DNA from: JBBQKG01 sp038326655
GTDB taxonomy: Bacteria; Actinomycetota; Thermoleophilia; Solirubrobacterales; JBBDJG01
Direction: 5' to 3'
NCBI GenBank assembly: GCA_038326655.1
Contig: JBBQKG010000009.1
Location: forward strand, 1-64,000
Length of the DNA: 64,000 nucleotides
In this document: piece by piece, positions 40,490 to 49,338 of the stretch
How the letters are laid out: each line of letters begins with the position of its first letter
Numbering within the stretch: position 1 is the first letter of the stretch
The notes under the pieces: model-generated
The model's input: only the letters and a program-made list of their open reading frames with translations
What the model was told of the DNA's origin: nothing
Database searches by the model: none
Position numbers and translations under genes: made by a program

Positions 40490-42138
40490 GCCGGCGCCTC
40501 CGCCGGCAGCAGCTTGCCCGGATTCATGATTCCCGCCGGGTCGAGCCGCTGCTTCACGGACCGCAGCGCCTCGATGCCGAGCTCCCCGATCTCGTTGTGC
40601 ATCCACGGCACGTGGTCGCGGCCGATCGCGTGGTGGTGGGTGATCGTCCCCCCCACCCGTACGATCGCGTCGCAGGCGGCGGTCTTGACGGCGTGCCACT
40701 GCTCGAGCTCGGTGCCGCGCTCCTGGGGCGCGAGAAACGTGAAGTAGAGCGAGGCGCCGCTCGGATACAGGTGCGAGACGTGGCACATCACGAGCCCGGG
40801 CGTGCCGCGCTGGTCGAGCGCACCCGAGATCGCGTCGCAGACCGCGCGGCGCAGCTCCAGCAGGCGGGACCACTCGTGGGCGGTCTCGAGCGTCTCCGCC
40901 ATGACGCCGTGCCCGAGCAGGGCATCGCGCAGGTACGGGCCGTCGTAGCGCCCGCGCTCCCAGGACCGTCCCGGGGCCGAGCCGAGCGCGAGGCCGCCGG
41001 CGCGCCGGAGCAGCTTTCCCGCGAGCGCGCTGCGCCGCGCGGTGTCGGCCCGCTCGCCCTCGAAGCCGACCACGACGATGCAGCCGCCGCCGTAGCCGCG
41101 CACCCGCATGTAGCCGAGGCCGGCGCGGCGAGCGAGTGAGTCCCCGCCCGCAAGCGCCAGCGAGAGGCTGGTCTCGTGCTCGTCGGAGAGCCGCGCCACG
41201 TCCGGCACCACGCCGCGCTGCTCGAGCGTCCGGAAGGCCTCGATCCCTTCCTCGAAGGACCTGAACGTCCAGCCCTCGTAACGGCGCTCCTGCGGCTGCG
41301 GGCAGACTTCGAGGGTCGCCTGCGTGATCACCCCGAGGACGCCCTCGGAGCCCACCAGCAGCTGCCGCATGCCGGGCCCTGCGGCGGTGGCCGGGATCGC
41401 GGACAGCTCGATCTCACCTTCGGGAGTGACGCACCGGAGCCCGCAGACGAGCTTCTCGATGCTCCCATAGCCAGTCGAAGCCTGACCCGCCGAGCGGGTC
41501 GCGACCCAGCCGCCGACGGTCGCGTACTCGAACGACTGGGGAAAGTGCCCGAGCGTGAGGTTGCGGGCGGCCAGCGCCTGCTCGACCGCGGGCCCGCGCA
41601 TGCCGGGGCCGAAGTCTGCCGTCAGCGAGCGCTCGTCGACGCCCTCGAGCGTCCCCATGCGGGCGAGGTCGAGTGAGATCACGGCGCCCATGCCGTCGTG
41701 CAGGGGCTCGACGCCTCCGACCACGCTGGTGCCGCCGCCGAAGGGAACCACGGCTATGCGGTCGGACGCACAGCCCTCGAGCACGGCCCGCACCTCGGCC
41801 GCGCTGGCCGGGTAGACGACCGCGTCGGGCGCAGGCGATGCCTGACCCGCACGGAGGCGCACCAGGTCCGGATAGCCCTTGCCCGCGGCGTGCGTGACAC
41901 GCGTCACGCGGTCGTCGCGGACCCACGCCTCGCCGACCGCCTGCTCGAGCGTCCGCCTGGGCCCCTCGGGCAGCTCCGCATCGGGCAGCACGACATCCTC
42001 GAGCCGCACGGGAGGCACCGGCTCCGCGGACACGCCCAGCTCGCTGCGCAGAAAGCCGAGCACGTGCGGGGGAAGCTCCTCGCCCCGGGAGGGATCGCCC
42101 CAGCCCCACCACTTCATCGGCGCGTGCGGCTCAGGCAT
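40486..42138 (-). CDS. FAD-binding oxidoreductase, alkyldihydroxyacetonephosphate synthase-like
   Basis: About 550 residues. The N-terminus KWWGWGDPSRGEEL is like the KWNGWG of alkyl-DHAP synthases. The FAD_binding_4 domain has VVPFGGGTSVVGGVEP, ADFGPGMRGPAVEQAL and HFPQSFEYATVGGWVATRSAG, and the end has HHHAIGRDHVPWM and DPAGIMNPGKLL. The family includes ether-lipid synthases and D-lactate/glycolate-type dehydrogenases, so an ether-lipid role is possible, not shown. ATG 42138 overlaps the upstream stop by 8 nt; ATG 42165 is an alternative. Confidence 0.85.
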   Translation of the reverse strand: MPEPHAPMKWWGWGDPSRGEELPPHVLGFLRSELGVSAEPVPPVRLEDVVLPDAELPEGPRRTLEQAVGEAWVRDDRVTRVTHAAGKGYPDLVRLRAGQASPAPDAVVYPASAAEVRAVLEGCASDRIAVVPFGGGTSVVGGVEPLHDGMGAVISLDLARMGTLEGVDERSLTADFGPGMRGPAVEQALAARNLTLGHFPQSFEYATVGGWVATRSAGQASTGYGSIEKLVCGLRCVTPEGEIELSAIPATAAGPGMRQLLVGSEGVLGVITQATLEVCPQPQERRYEGWTFRSFEEGIEAFRTLEQRGVVPDVARLSDEHETSLSLALAGGDSLARRAGLGYMRVRGYGGGCIVVVGFEGERADTARRSALAGKLLRRAGGLALGSAPGRSWERGRYDGPYLRDALLGHGVMAETLETAHEWSRLLELRRAVCDAISGALDQRGTPGLVMCHVSHLYPSGASLYFTFLAPQERGTELEQWHAVKTAACDAIVRVGGTITHHHAIGRDHVPWMHNEIGELGIEALRSVKQRLDPAGIMNPGKLLPAEAPA

Positions 42139-42631
42139 CACCAGAACCCGCAGCAGATCCTGCATCAGAGGCCCCGGTCGCAAAGGAGCGCTGGAGCGCG
42201 TCCAGCGCCTGGTCGAGCTGCCGGCCCGTCGCCCGCCGCAGCAGCGGGCCACCGCCGAGCCGGGAGATTCCGCGCAGGCGCTGGTCGGTCGCGATCTCCA
42301 CCAGCGTGCCTCCCTCGGCGTCGTGCAGCTCGATCTCCGTGACCGCGGATCGGAGGTACTTCTCGAACGGCGAACCGGGAATCTCCTGCTCCCACCCGTA
42401 GGCCTCGGGAGCGCGGGAGAACCGGCAGCGGAAGTCCGCGCGGACGGCCTTGCCGGCGCTGGTCTCGAAGACCTTCGTCCATTGCGAGCCCGAGCCGCCC
42501 TTGCGCTCGTAGACGCCCTCGACGCGCGTGACGTTCGGCCACCAGCGAGGCAGGTGGTAGGGGTCCGAGACAACGCTCCAGACCTCGGCGCGCGGCGCCG
42601 GTATCACGCGGCTACGCCTGGCCCGCGGCAT
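42131..42631 (-). CDS. SRPBCC (polyketide cyclase-like) lipid-binding protein
   Basis: 166 residues. The START-like fold is indicated by SRVIPAPRAEVWSVVSDPYH, the opening helix-grip motif, LPRWWPNVTRVEGV and GGTLVEIATDQRL. Members bind hydrophobic ligands. The Ala/Gly/Ser-rich C-terminus (~150-166) overlaps the next gene and is probably disordered. Function not known. Confidence 0.82.
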   Translation of the reverse strand: MPRARRSRVIPAPRAEVWSVVSDPYHLPRWWPNVTRVEGVYERKGGSGSQWTKVFETSAGKAVRADFRCRFSRAPEAYGWEQEIPGSPFEKYLRSAVTEIELHDAEGGTLVEIATDQRLRGISRLGGGPLLRRATGRQLDQALDALQRSFATGASDAGSAAGSGDA

Positions 42632-42645
42632 CGACGATCAAGCCG

Positions 42646-43446
42646 CTATCCGACCAGCCGGCGCAGGTCGCGGACGAGCAGCAGGTTCTGAAGGTGGGAG
42701 ACCAGCGCGGCGAGGCTCTCGAGCGTCTCGATCGCCTCCTTTCGCCGCTCGCGGTTACGTGAGCGCAGGGCCGGGCCGAGCAGCTGCTCGAGCAGCGAGG
42801 CCTCGCGGTCGGCGGACGTCCGGAAGACACGGAGGTTCCGCGGGGCGACGCCGTAGCGGGTCAGCTCGGCGGCCGCGCGCACGATGTCACGCTCGATCGC
42901 ACCGTAGGACCGCGCGCCGGCCCGGCCGGCCCCCCGGACGACGCCGTGTTCCTCGAGCTCGCGGACGAGCCGCTCGTCGGCGCCCGTGGACTCGATCACC
43001 TCGTCGAGCGAATGGGGGAGCTCCCCGGCGGCATCGAGCGAGATCCGGCGCGGGCGCTGGTCGATCTCCTCGCGCTCCCCGGCCCCGGCGTTCCCGGCAC
43101 TCTCGGCGCTGCGCCCGGAGGCGAGCTCCTGCCTGATCACCCGAAGCGGGAGGAACTCGTCGCGCTGGAGGCGCAGGATCGTGCGCAGCCGGTTCACGTC
43201 GGCGGGCGAGTAGAGGCGGTAGCCGCCCTGCGTGCGGCGGGGCGAGACGAGCTTCTGGTCCTCGAGGTAGCGGATCTTCGAGATCGAGATGTCCGAGAAC
43301 TCGCGCGCAAGCAGCTTCGACACGGCCCCGATCGTGAGCGCCTTGCGGGTCGCCGGCCGCTCGGGCAGGCGTGAGTCGCCGGGCGGGCGCCCAGCCTGGT
43401 GACCGTCCGGCTCGCGACCGGCGGAGGGCAGCGTCGGCGTGCCCAT
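42646..43446 (-). CDS. MerR-family regulator (FtsR-like)
   Basis: 266 residues. A MerR helix-turn-helix at residues ~35-105 (LTIGAVSKLLAREFSDISIS, KIRYLEDQKLVSPRRTQGGY, RLYSPADVNRLRTILRLQRD), then a disordered Gly/Glu stretch and a second helical domain. This long MerR type next to an FHA protein matches the mycobacterial garA-ftsR order, where FtsR affects cell division genes. That role here is inference from family and neighbourhood. Confidence 0.85.
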   Translation of the reverse strand: MGTPTLPSAGREPDGHQAGRPPGDSRLPERPATRKALTIGAVSKLLAREFSDISISKIRYLEDQKLVSPRRTQGGYRLYSPADVNRLRTILRLQRDEFLPLRVIRQELASGRSAESAGNAGAGEREEIDQRPRRISLDAAGELPHSLDEVIESTGADERLVRELEEHGVVRGAGRAGARSYGAIERDIVRAAAELTRYGVAPRNLRVFRTSADREASLLEQLLGPALRSRNRERRKEAIETLESLAALVSHLQNLLLVRDLRRLVG

Positions 43447-43456
43447 CAGGCGGCCC

Positions 43457-43918
43457 TCACCGTTCCAGGTACGTGAGCTTGTACTTGCCGACCTGAACCT
43501 CGTCGCCGTGCTGCAGCTTGTGCGACTCGATCCGGCGGCGGTTCACGTAGGTCCCGTTGAGCGAGCCGAGGTCGTCGAGAAACAGGCCCTCCCGGCGCCT
43601 CACGACCAGCGCGTGGTTGCGCGATACCGTGACGTCGTCCAGGAACACCCCGGCGTCGGGGCTGCGCCCGATCGTCATCCGCTCGCCCTCGATCCCGAAG
43701 CTCTCCCCCGCCCGGCCTCCGCCGGATCGGATCACGAGCGCGCCGCCCTCGGCCACGACCTGCTCGAGGTCGACCGCCTGCAGCTCGCCGGTCTCGCCGA
43801 CCTTGTAGGTGATCGTGGTCTGGTCACCTTCACCTTCGTCCGCAGCGAGATGGGCGCCGCACTTTTGGCAGAAGTTCGCGCCGGGGCTATTTATGAACCC
43901 GCACTCCGGGCAGTGCAC
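43457..43918 (-). CDS. FHA-domain protein with N-terminal zinc ribbon (GarA-like)
   Basis: 153 residues. Two CxxC pairs (CPECGFINSPGANFCQKCG) form a zinc ribbon. A short linker holds GDQTTITYKVG, a Thr pair placed like the kinase target of mycobacterial GarA. The FHA domain follows (MTIGRSPDAGVFLDDVTVSR, NHALV, LGSLNGTYVN). In GarA the FHA domain binds its own phosphorylated tail and controls glutamate metabolism enzymes. The regulator gene follows 10 nt downstream. Confidence 0.88.
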   Translation of the reverse strand: MHCPECGFINSPGANFCQKCGAHLAADEGEGDQTTITYKVGETGELQAVDLEQVVAEGGALVIRSGGGRAGESFGIEGERMTIGRSPDAGVFLDDVTVSRNHALVVRRREGLFLDDLGSLNGTYVNRRRIESHKLQHGDEVQVGKYKLTYLER

Positions 43919-43951
43919 GGCCGACCTCCGCTCAGGCTCCGCGGCCCGAGC

Positions 43952-44227
43952 TCACTCCGTGCCCTTGACGATTCCGTCGTCCTGGCCGAGTGCCTTCCCG
44001 GCGAGGATGTCCGTCAGCTGCTGGACGTCGGCTCCGCTGATCACGGACTGGCCTTCCTCACGCTTCTTGCGAAGCCGGTTGACCAGCTCGGCTCGCAGGA
44101 TGTCGATCTTCCCATGCAGGATGCGCCGCTGGTAGGAGACCTTCTCCTCGTCGGCGGTGAGGTTGTCGATCAGCTCCTTGAGCTCGGGGTCCGACAGCGA
44201 CCCGAGGTCTGGAAATGTCTCGTCCAT
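43952..44227 (-). CDS. RsiG-like small helical protein, possible c-di-GMP-binding anti-sigma factor
   Basis: 91 residues, AGGAGA site before the ATG. Two long helices: SDPELKELIDNLTADEEKVS and the basic helix up to AELVNRLRKKREE. Within EEKVSYQRRILHGKID the spacing E-x3-S-x2-R-x3-H-x3-D matches the RsiG c-di-GMP motif as I know it, E-x3-S-x2-R-x3-(Q/D)-x3-D, with His in place of Gln. RsiG holds the sigma factor WhiG in Streptomyces in a c-di-GMP-dependent way. A single-motif dimer is likely here. The sigma factor is not in the window. Confidence 0.75.
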   Translation of the reverse strand: MDETFPDLGSLSDPELKELIDNLTADEEKVSYQRRILHGKIDILRAELVNRLRKKREEGQSVISGADVQQLTDILAGKALGQDDGIVKGTE

Positions 44228-44374
44228 GTATCTCCTTCGCGGTTGATACGAGCCGTGCGCCTAGAGCGCTCGGCGGGGCGGTCATCCGGCACGGAAGATC
44301 CGATTATATGGGGGCATCGGCAAGGGTCAACTGGAGCTTGAGGGTATCGCCGCCGCCGGCCGCGCCCGGTCGGC

Positions 44375-46879
44375 TCATTCGGCCGATCGCAGGACGTCTT
44401 CGAGCAGCGTGCGATAGCGCTGGGCGAGCTGCGCCGACTCCGCGCTGTCGACGCCCTCGGCGTAAATGTGAAACAGCGGCTCGTCGGGATCGGGGACGAG
44501 TTGGGCCCAGCCCCCGTTCTCCTCGACCCGGATGCCGTCGGCGTGCTCCACCCGGACGTCCTTGACCCGTTCCGACAGCTCCCGCATCGCGAGGCCCTTC
44601 AAGCTCCAGGGCACCGGCGCCCGCTGGTGGATCAACGCGCTCTCCGGCACCTCGGCGCACAGCTCCGAGACCGGGCGTTGCTCGAGCGCGAGCAGCTCGA
44701 GCACCTTCGCCAGGCTCATCACGGCGTCGAATCCGGGCTGCACGCCGGGAAAGGAGTAGCCGCCGTCGGGCGAGCCCGCGAACACCACGTCCTCGCGGGC
44801 GGCCGCCTCGACCAGGCCGGCCTGCGTGATGCCGGCGTGCACGATCTCGGCGCCGTACTCCGTCGCGATCGACTCGGCCGCCCGCGAGACGTTCGCGGGC
44901 AGCACGATCTTGCCGCGGCCGGCGTAGTGCTTCGCGACGAGTCCGACGAGCAGATAGAGCGCCGTCTCGGGCGGAATCTCGCGGGCCTGCTCGTCGATCA
45001 GGATCACGCGCTCGGCGCCGCGATCGAACACGACGCCGAAGTTCGCGCCCATCGCCTCGACCAGCCGCCGCGTCTGCGTCGTGAACGCCGGCAGGTCGGC
45101 GGCCAGGATCGCCTGCTCGTCGGGGTCCATGAACGAGTGGGTCGAGAAGGACTCGACCCGCAGCGAGCGCAGGAGCGACGGCATCACGATCGCCGCGCTC
45201 GAATACGCATAGTCGAGCGCAATCCGGAATCGGGCCGCGCGGATGTGCTCCACGTCCACGTTTGCGAGCAGTTCGCTCACGTAGGCCTCGTTGACCCGGG
45301 GCGGGAACGAGAGCTCTCCGAGCTGGTTGAGCAGGGAGCGCCGCCATTCCTGCCGGTTGAAGTACTTCTCGACGTCCTTGCGGGTGGTGTCGCTCGCGAG
45401 CGTGCCGTTGCCCTCGAAGAACATGATCTGGATGCGCTCGGGGTCGCGGTCGGAGATCTTTACGTGGAAGCCGCCCGGGGAGGTCGTGTTGCGGACCTCG
45501 AACCGCGTGATCGCCGCCGTCGCGGTGCGAAGGTCCTCGACCGATACCCCCGTCGCGACGATCCCGGCGATCATCGCCCGCTTGATCATCCGCGAGGCCG
45601 GGTGCGCATCGCGGCTGGCGACGACCTTGTCCCCGCTCCGCAGCGCCGTCCCGTAGGCCATCGCGAGGCGGGTCGCGGTCTCCGGGGTGATGTCGACGTT
45701 CACGATCCCGGTGACGCCATCGTCGGTGAACAGCGTGGAGGCGCCGCGCGGCTGCCAGATCAGCGATCGCTGGACATGCGCGCCGGTCTCGACCCGCTTG
45801 AAGGGGTAGATCCGCACGTGGGGCGCGATCGTGCTCTGCTCGCCGATCGAGCACTCGTCGCCGACCACGGCGCCCTCCGCGATCGAGGCGTGGGCGCGGA
45901 TCTCGCAGCTCTTGCCGATCACGGCTCCGCGAATCTGCGAGCGCGGACCGAGGTAGGTGTTCGAATCGACCACGCAATGCTCGGTCTCGCAGAACTCCTT
46001 CACGATCACGTTGTTGCCGAGCACGGTGTACGGGCCGATCGAGGCGGTGGCGTCGATCGAGCAGTAGTTGCCGATCACAGCCGGGCCGCGGATCTGCTCG
46101 ATGTTCTCGGCGAGCGACCCCTCCCCCACGTACACGTTGTCGCGCAGCCGCACGCCCGGCAGCTGCAGGGCGACCTTGCCGTCGAGCGCGTCCTGGTTGG
46201 CTTCCTGGAACTGGGTGATGTTGCCAATGTCCCGCCAGTAGCCGTCCGCGATCCACCCGTAGAGCGGCACGCCGTCCGCGAGCAGCTTCGGGAACAGCTC
46301 CTTGGAGAAGTCGAACGGCTGGTCCGCAGGGATCTCCGCGAGCACCTCCGGCTCGAGCGCATAGACGCCGGTGTTGATCGTGTCCGAGAAGACCTCGCCC
46401 CAGGTCGGCTTCTCGAGGAAGCGCTCGATCCGCCCGTCCTCGGCCGTGATCACCACGCCGAACTCGAGCGGGTCGGGCACGCGCTTCAGCGCCAGCGTCG
46501 CGGCCGCGCCCCGCTCGCGGTGGAACCGCAGGAGCGCGCCGAGGTCCATGTCCGTGACCGCGTCGCCGCTCACGACCAGAAAGGTCTCGTCGAGGTAGTG
46601 CTCGACCAGCTTGACGCTTCCGGCCGTCCCGGCTGGAACCTCTTCCACCGAGTAATCGAGCTCCACGCCGAGATGAGCGCCCTCGCCGAAGTAGCCGCGG
46701 ATCATCTGCGGCATGTAGGCGAGGGTCGCGACCACGTTCGTGATCCCGTGCCGGCAAACCAGCTCGAGGATGTGCTCCATGCACGGCTTCCCGGCGACGG
46801 GCACCATCGGCTTCGGCTGGTTGGAGGTGAGCGGCCGGAGCCTCGTGCCTTCGCCGCCTCCCATCACGACGGCCTTCAC
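44375..46879 (-). CDS. Fused sugar nucleotidyltransferase/phosphomannomutase-like protein
   Basis: 834 residues. Domain 1 (1-240) is a nucleotidyltransferase: VVMGGGEGTRLRPLTSNQPK, VSGDAVTDMDLG and NTGVYALEPEVL. Next come left-handed beta-helix hexapeptide repeats (~250-360: IGPYTVLGNNVIV, SCEIRAHASIAEG). The last ~450 residues resemble phosphohexomutases, but the phosphoserine loop reads VVASRDAHPASRM and the metal loop DGDxDR is replaced by VVFDRGAERVIL, so mutase activity is doubtful. Related actinobacterial proteins are annotated mannose-1-phosphate guanylyltransferase; GDP-mannose or another NDP-sugar for the cell wall is likely. Confidence 0.85.
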   Translation of the reverse strand: MKAVVMGGGEGTRLRPLTSNQPKPMVPVAGKPCMEHILELVCRHGITNVVATLAYMPQMIRGYFGEGAHLGVELDYSVEEVPAGTAGSVKLVEHYLDETFLVVSGDAVTDMDLGALLRFHRERGAAATLALKRVPDPLEFGVVITAEDGRIERFLEKPTWGEVFSDTINTGVYALEPEVLAEIPADQPFDFSKELFPKLLADGVPLYGWIADGYWRDIGNITQFQEANQDALDGKVALQLPGVRLRDNVYVGEGSLAENIEQIRGPAVIGNYCSIDATASIGPYTVLGNNVIVKEFCETEHCVVDSNTYLGPRSQIRGAVIGKSCEIRAHASIAEGAVVGDECSIGEQSTIAPHVRIYPFKRVETGAHVQRSLIWQPRGASTLFTDDGVTGIVNVDITPETATRLAMAYGTALRSGDKVVASRDAHPASRMIKRAMIAGIVATGVSVEDLRTATAAITRFEVRNTTSPGGFHVKISDRDPERIQIMFFEGNGTLASDTTRKDVEKYFNRQEWRRSLLNQLGELSFPPRVNEAYVSELLANVDVEHIRAARFRIALDYAYSSAAIVMPSLLRSLRVESFSTHSFMDPDEQAILAADLPAFTTQTRRLVEAMGANFGVVFDRGAERVILIDEQAREIPPETALYLLVGLVAKHYAGRGKIVLPANVSRAAESIATEYGAEIVHAGITQAGLVEAAAREDVVFAGSPDGGYSFPGVQPGFDAVMSLAKVLELLALEQRPVSELCAEVPESALIHQRAPVPWSLKGLAMRELSERVKDVRVEHADGIRVEENGGWAQLVPDPDEPLFHIYAEGVDSAESAQLAQRYRTLLEDVLRSAE

Positions 46880-46927
46880 GACGTCAAGTCTCGCAGCCCC
46901 GACGCTCGAAAGCGGCGACCGGGAATC

Positions 46928-47563
46928 TCACCCGATGTCAGCGATCCGACGGCGGGACCTCAGCTCGACGGCGGCCGATCGAACGTAGAGGGCGGTCGCG
47001 GCCAGCGAACCCGCGAGACCGAGGTACAGCGAGGCCTCGTCGAGCCCGTCCCAGCCGAAGAGCGCGAACGCGAAGGCCGACATCGTCGGCCAGACCGCGA
47101 GGCGGCCGACCCAGTTGATGTGCAGGTCGAGGCCGCGCCGCAGTGCGGCGGAGACCAGCAGCACCGTCACCAGCTCGCGTGCGACCAGGATCGCAAGCGC
47201 CCAGCGCGGCAGGAGCTCGAACTTCCAGGCCACGATCACGCCGGTGACGACCACGAGGCGGTCGAGCAGCGGGTCCATGAGCGCGCCGAGGCGGCTGTAC
47301 TGACCCGTCAGGCGGGCCACGATGCCGTCCAGGTAGTCGCCCCAGGCAGCGGCCGCAAAGCAGACGGTCGCGATCGGCACCCGGCCGTCGTCGGACGACA
47401 GCGCGATCACGAGAAACGCACCCAGCAGGGCGAGCCGGGCGTAGCCGACCAGGTTCGGCAGCGTGAGCGGGCGAAGCGGCGCGCCCGCGCGCGTCGCGGG
47501 CGGGTCGGGGCCACCACGCTTCAGGCCGAACGTGCGCGCCTTGCCCTTTGCCCCGGAGCTCAT
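46928..47563 (-). CDS. CDP-alcohol phosphatidyltransferase (PgsA-like)
   Basis: 211 residues, ATG overlapping the proS stop (ATGA). The full CDP-alcohol motif is visible: DYLDGIVARLTGQYSRLGAL followed by MDPLLDRL (D-x2-DG-x2-AR-x8-G-x3-D-x3-D). About six membrane helices. It probably makes phosphatidylglycerophosphate or a related phospholipid from CDP-diacylglycerol, the product of CdsA encoded further along. Confidence 0.88.
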   Translation of the reverse strand: MSSGAKGKARTFGLKRGGPDPPATRAGAPLRPLTLPNLVGYARLALLGAFLVIALSSDDGRVPIATVCFAAAAWGDYLDGIVARLTGQYSRLGALMDPLLDRLVVVTGVIVAWKFELLPRWALAILVARELVTVLLVSAALRRGLDLHINWVGRLAVWPTMSAFAFALFGWDGLDEASLYLGLAGSLAATALYVRSAAVELRSRRRIADIG

Positions 47564-49254
47564 CAGGGCAGCTCGGCCAGCAGCGCGCGCAGCGCCGCGG
47601 CAGCGCCCTCGATCGGGGCCGAGCGCTTCTCCATCCCGCGGCGCACCTGCACCTCCAGCTCGCCCGACTCGAGCGATCGCCGGCCGGCGACCACGCGCAG
47701 CGGGCACCCGAGCAGCTCCGCCTCGACGAACTTCTCCCCGGGGCTTGCCTGCCGGTCGTCGTACAGGACGTCGAGCCCGGCCTCGGAAAGCTCTTCATAG
47801 AGGCGCTCCCCGAGCGCGTGCTCGTCGCTGGCGGGCTTGCCGAGGGCGACCAGGTGCACGGCAAAGGGCGCGATCGACGCCGGCCATGAGATGCCGTGTT
47901 CGTCGGCGTACTGCTCGACGGCCGCGGCCGCGATCCGGGCGGGCCCGATCCCGTAGCTGCCCATCACGACCGGGCGCTCGTGGCCGGACTCGTCCAGGTA
48001 GGTCGCGCCGAGCGGCTCCGAATATCGCGTTCCGAGCTTGAAGATGTTGCCGACCTCGATCGCGGGCTCGATCTCGATCGTGCCGCCGAGCGGGCAGCGG
48101 TCCCCCGCCTCCACCCTGCGCACGTCGGCGAACCTGGCAGTGAAGTCGCGGCCGGGCTCGACCCCGCGGAGGTGAAAGCCGCTCCGGTTTGCGCCGGTCA
48201 CGTACACGCCGCGCTCGAGGGCCGCGTCGGCGAGCACGTCGACCGAGGCGCCGACGGGCCCGATGAACCCGGGCTCGGCGCCGAAGGTGGCAACGATCTC
48301 CGCCTCGGTCGAGGGCCGGAACTCGGAGCCGAGCGCGTTTCGCAGCTTGATTTCGTTCATCGTGTGATCGCCCCGCACGAGCACGAGCGTCGTGCCCCCG
48401 TCCGGGGTCACGACCGGAAGCGCCTTGATGAGCGTTTCCGGCGAGGTCGCGAGCAGCGCCGAGACCTCCTCGATCGTGCGCGAATCGGGCGTCTCGACCG
48501 GCTCCGGGCGCTCGAGCGGCTCCGGGAACGAGAACTGCGGCGGGGTGCCGGTCGCGATCTCGACGTTCGCCGCGTAGCCCGCCGCGGACAGCGCGACCTC
48601 GTTCTCGCCGGCCGGGCACGGCGCCATGTACTCGTGCGCGCCCAGGCCACCCATCATCCCGACATCCGACTCGACGCGATACCAGCGCAGCCCGCAACGG
48701 TCGAAGATCCGGTCGTAGGCGGTGATGTGCTTGCCGTAGGACTCGCCCAGGCCCCGCTCGTCGCGATCGAAGCTGTACGCGTCCTTCATCACGAACTCGC
48801 GCGTACGAAGCACGCCGGCGCGGGGGCGCGCCTCGTCTCGCTCCTTGATCTGGAACTGGTAGAGGATCAGCGGGAGGTCCCGGTAGGAGCGGATCTCACG
48901 GGAGGCATGGAATGTGACCGCCTCCTCGTGCGTCATCGCGAGCACCATCGGCCGGTCGTTGCGGTCGCGCAGCTTGAAGAGCTCGGGAATCTCGGCACGC
49001 CCGGTCCGGCGCCAGAGCTCCTCGGGCTGGAGCACCGGCATCAGCAGCTCGAGCGCCCCGACCGCGTCGAGCTCGGATCGGATGACCGCCTCGATTCGGC
49101 GGTGGACGCGCAAGCCGGCCGGCAGCCACGTCCACATGCCGGCGCCGAGCTGACGAACCAGGCCCGCGCGGACCATCAGCACATGCGAGATCGCCTCCGC
49201 GTCGGCGGGCGGCTCCTTGACGGTCGGCAGGAAGTAGCGGCTGAGGCGCGTCAC
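47563..49254 (-). CDS. proS: Prolyl-tRNA synthetase
   Basis: 563 residues from GTG 49254, giving the family start TRLSRYFLPTVKEPP; an ATG four codons upstream is in frame, but a TATGCT 7 nt before the GTG makes the GTG the better choice. Class II core motifs are in QLGAGMWTWLPAGLRV, LMPVLQPEELW, TREFVMKDAYSFD and VMGSYGIGPARIAAA. The insertion at ~225-390 is the bacterial-type editing domain (DHTMNEIKLRNALG). The C-terminal anticodon domain is complete. Confidence 0.96.
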   Translation of the reverse strand: MTRLSRYFLPTVKEPPADAEAISHVLMVRAGLVRQLGAGMWTWLPAGLRVHRRIEAVIRSELDAVGALELLMPVLQPEELWRRTGRAEIPELFKLRDRNDRPMVLAMTHEEAVTFHASREIRSYRDLPLILYQFQIKERDEARPRAGVLRTREFVMKDAYSFDRDERGLGESYGKHITAYDRIFDRCGLRWYRVESDVGMMGGLGAHEYMAPCPAGENEVALSAAGYAANVEIATGTPPQFSFPEPLERPEPVETPDSRTIEEVSALLATSPETLIKALPVVTPDGGTTLVLVRGDHTMNEIKLRNALGSEFRPSTEAEIVATFGAEPGFIGPVGASVDVLADAALERGVYVTGANRSGFHLRGVEPGRDFTARFADVRRVEAGDRCPLGGTIEIEPAIEVGNIFKLGTRYSEPLGATYLDESGHERPVVMGSYGIGPARIAAAAVEQYADEHGISWPASIAPFAVHLVALGKPASDEHALGERLYEELSEAGLDVLYDDRQASPGEKFVEAELLGCPLRVVAGRRSLESGELEVQVRRGMEKRSAPIEGAAAALRALLAELP

Positions 49255-49261
49255 GCCGGGG

Positions 49262-49267
49262 AGCATA
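49262..49267 (-). promoter_or_regulatory. -10 element that decides the proS start
   Basis: Reverse-strand TATGCT, then CCCCGGC (7 nt), then the GTG at 49254. The ATG inside TATGCT is in frame and could be mistaken for the start. Confidence 0.5.
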
Positions 49268-49338
49268 TTTGCGGCGGGGGGTTGCCCCGTTGCAAGCGGC
49301 GGATCCGGGGTGCGCGCCGTCTAAGGTAGGCCCTTCGC

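Noticed and set aside
44468..47800. 1110-residue forward frame
   Set aside because: Antisense of the nucleotidyltransferase fusion and phosphatidyltransferase genes; composition is shadow-like (H/R/D/L-rich) and no motif is present.
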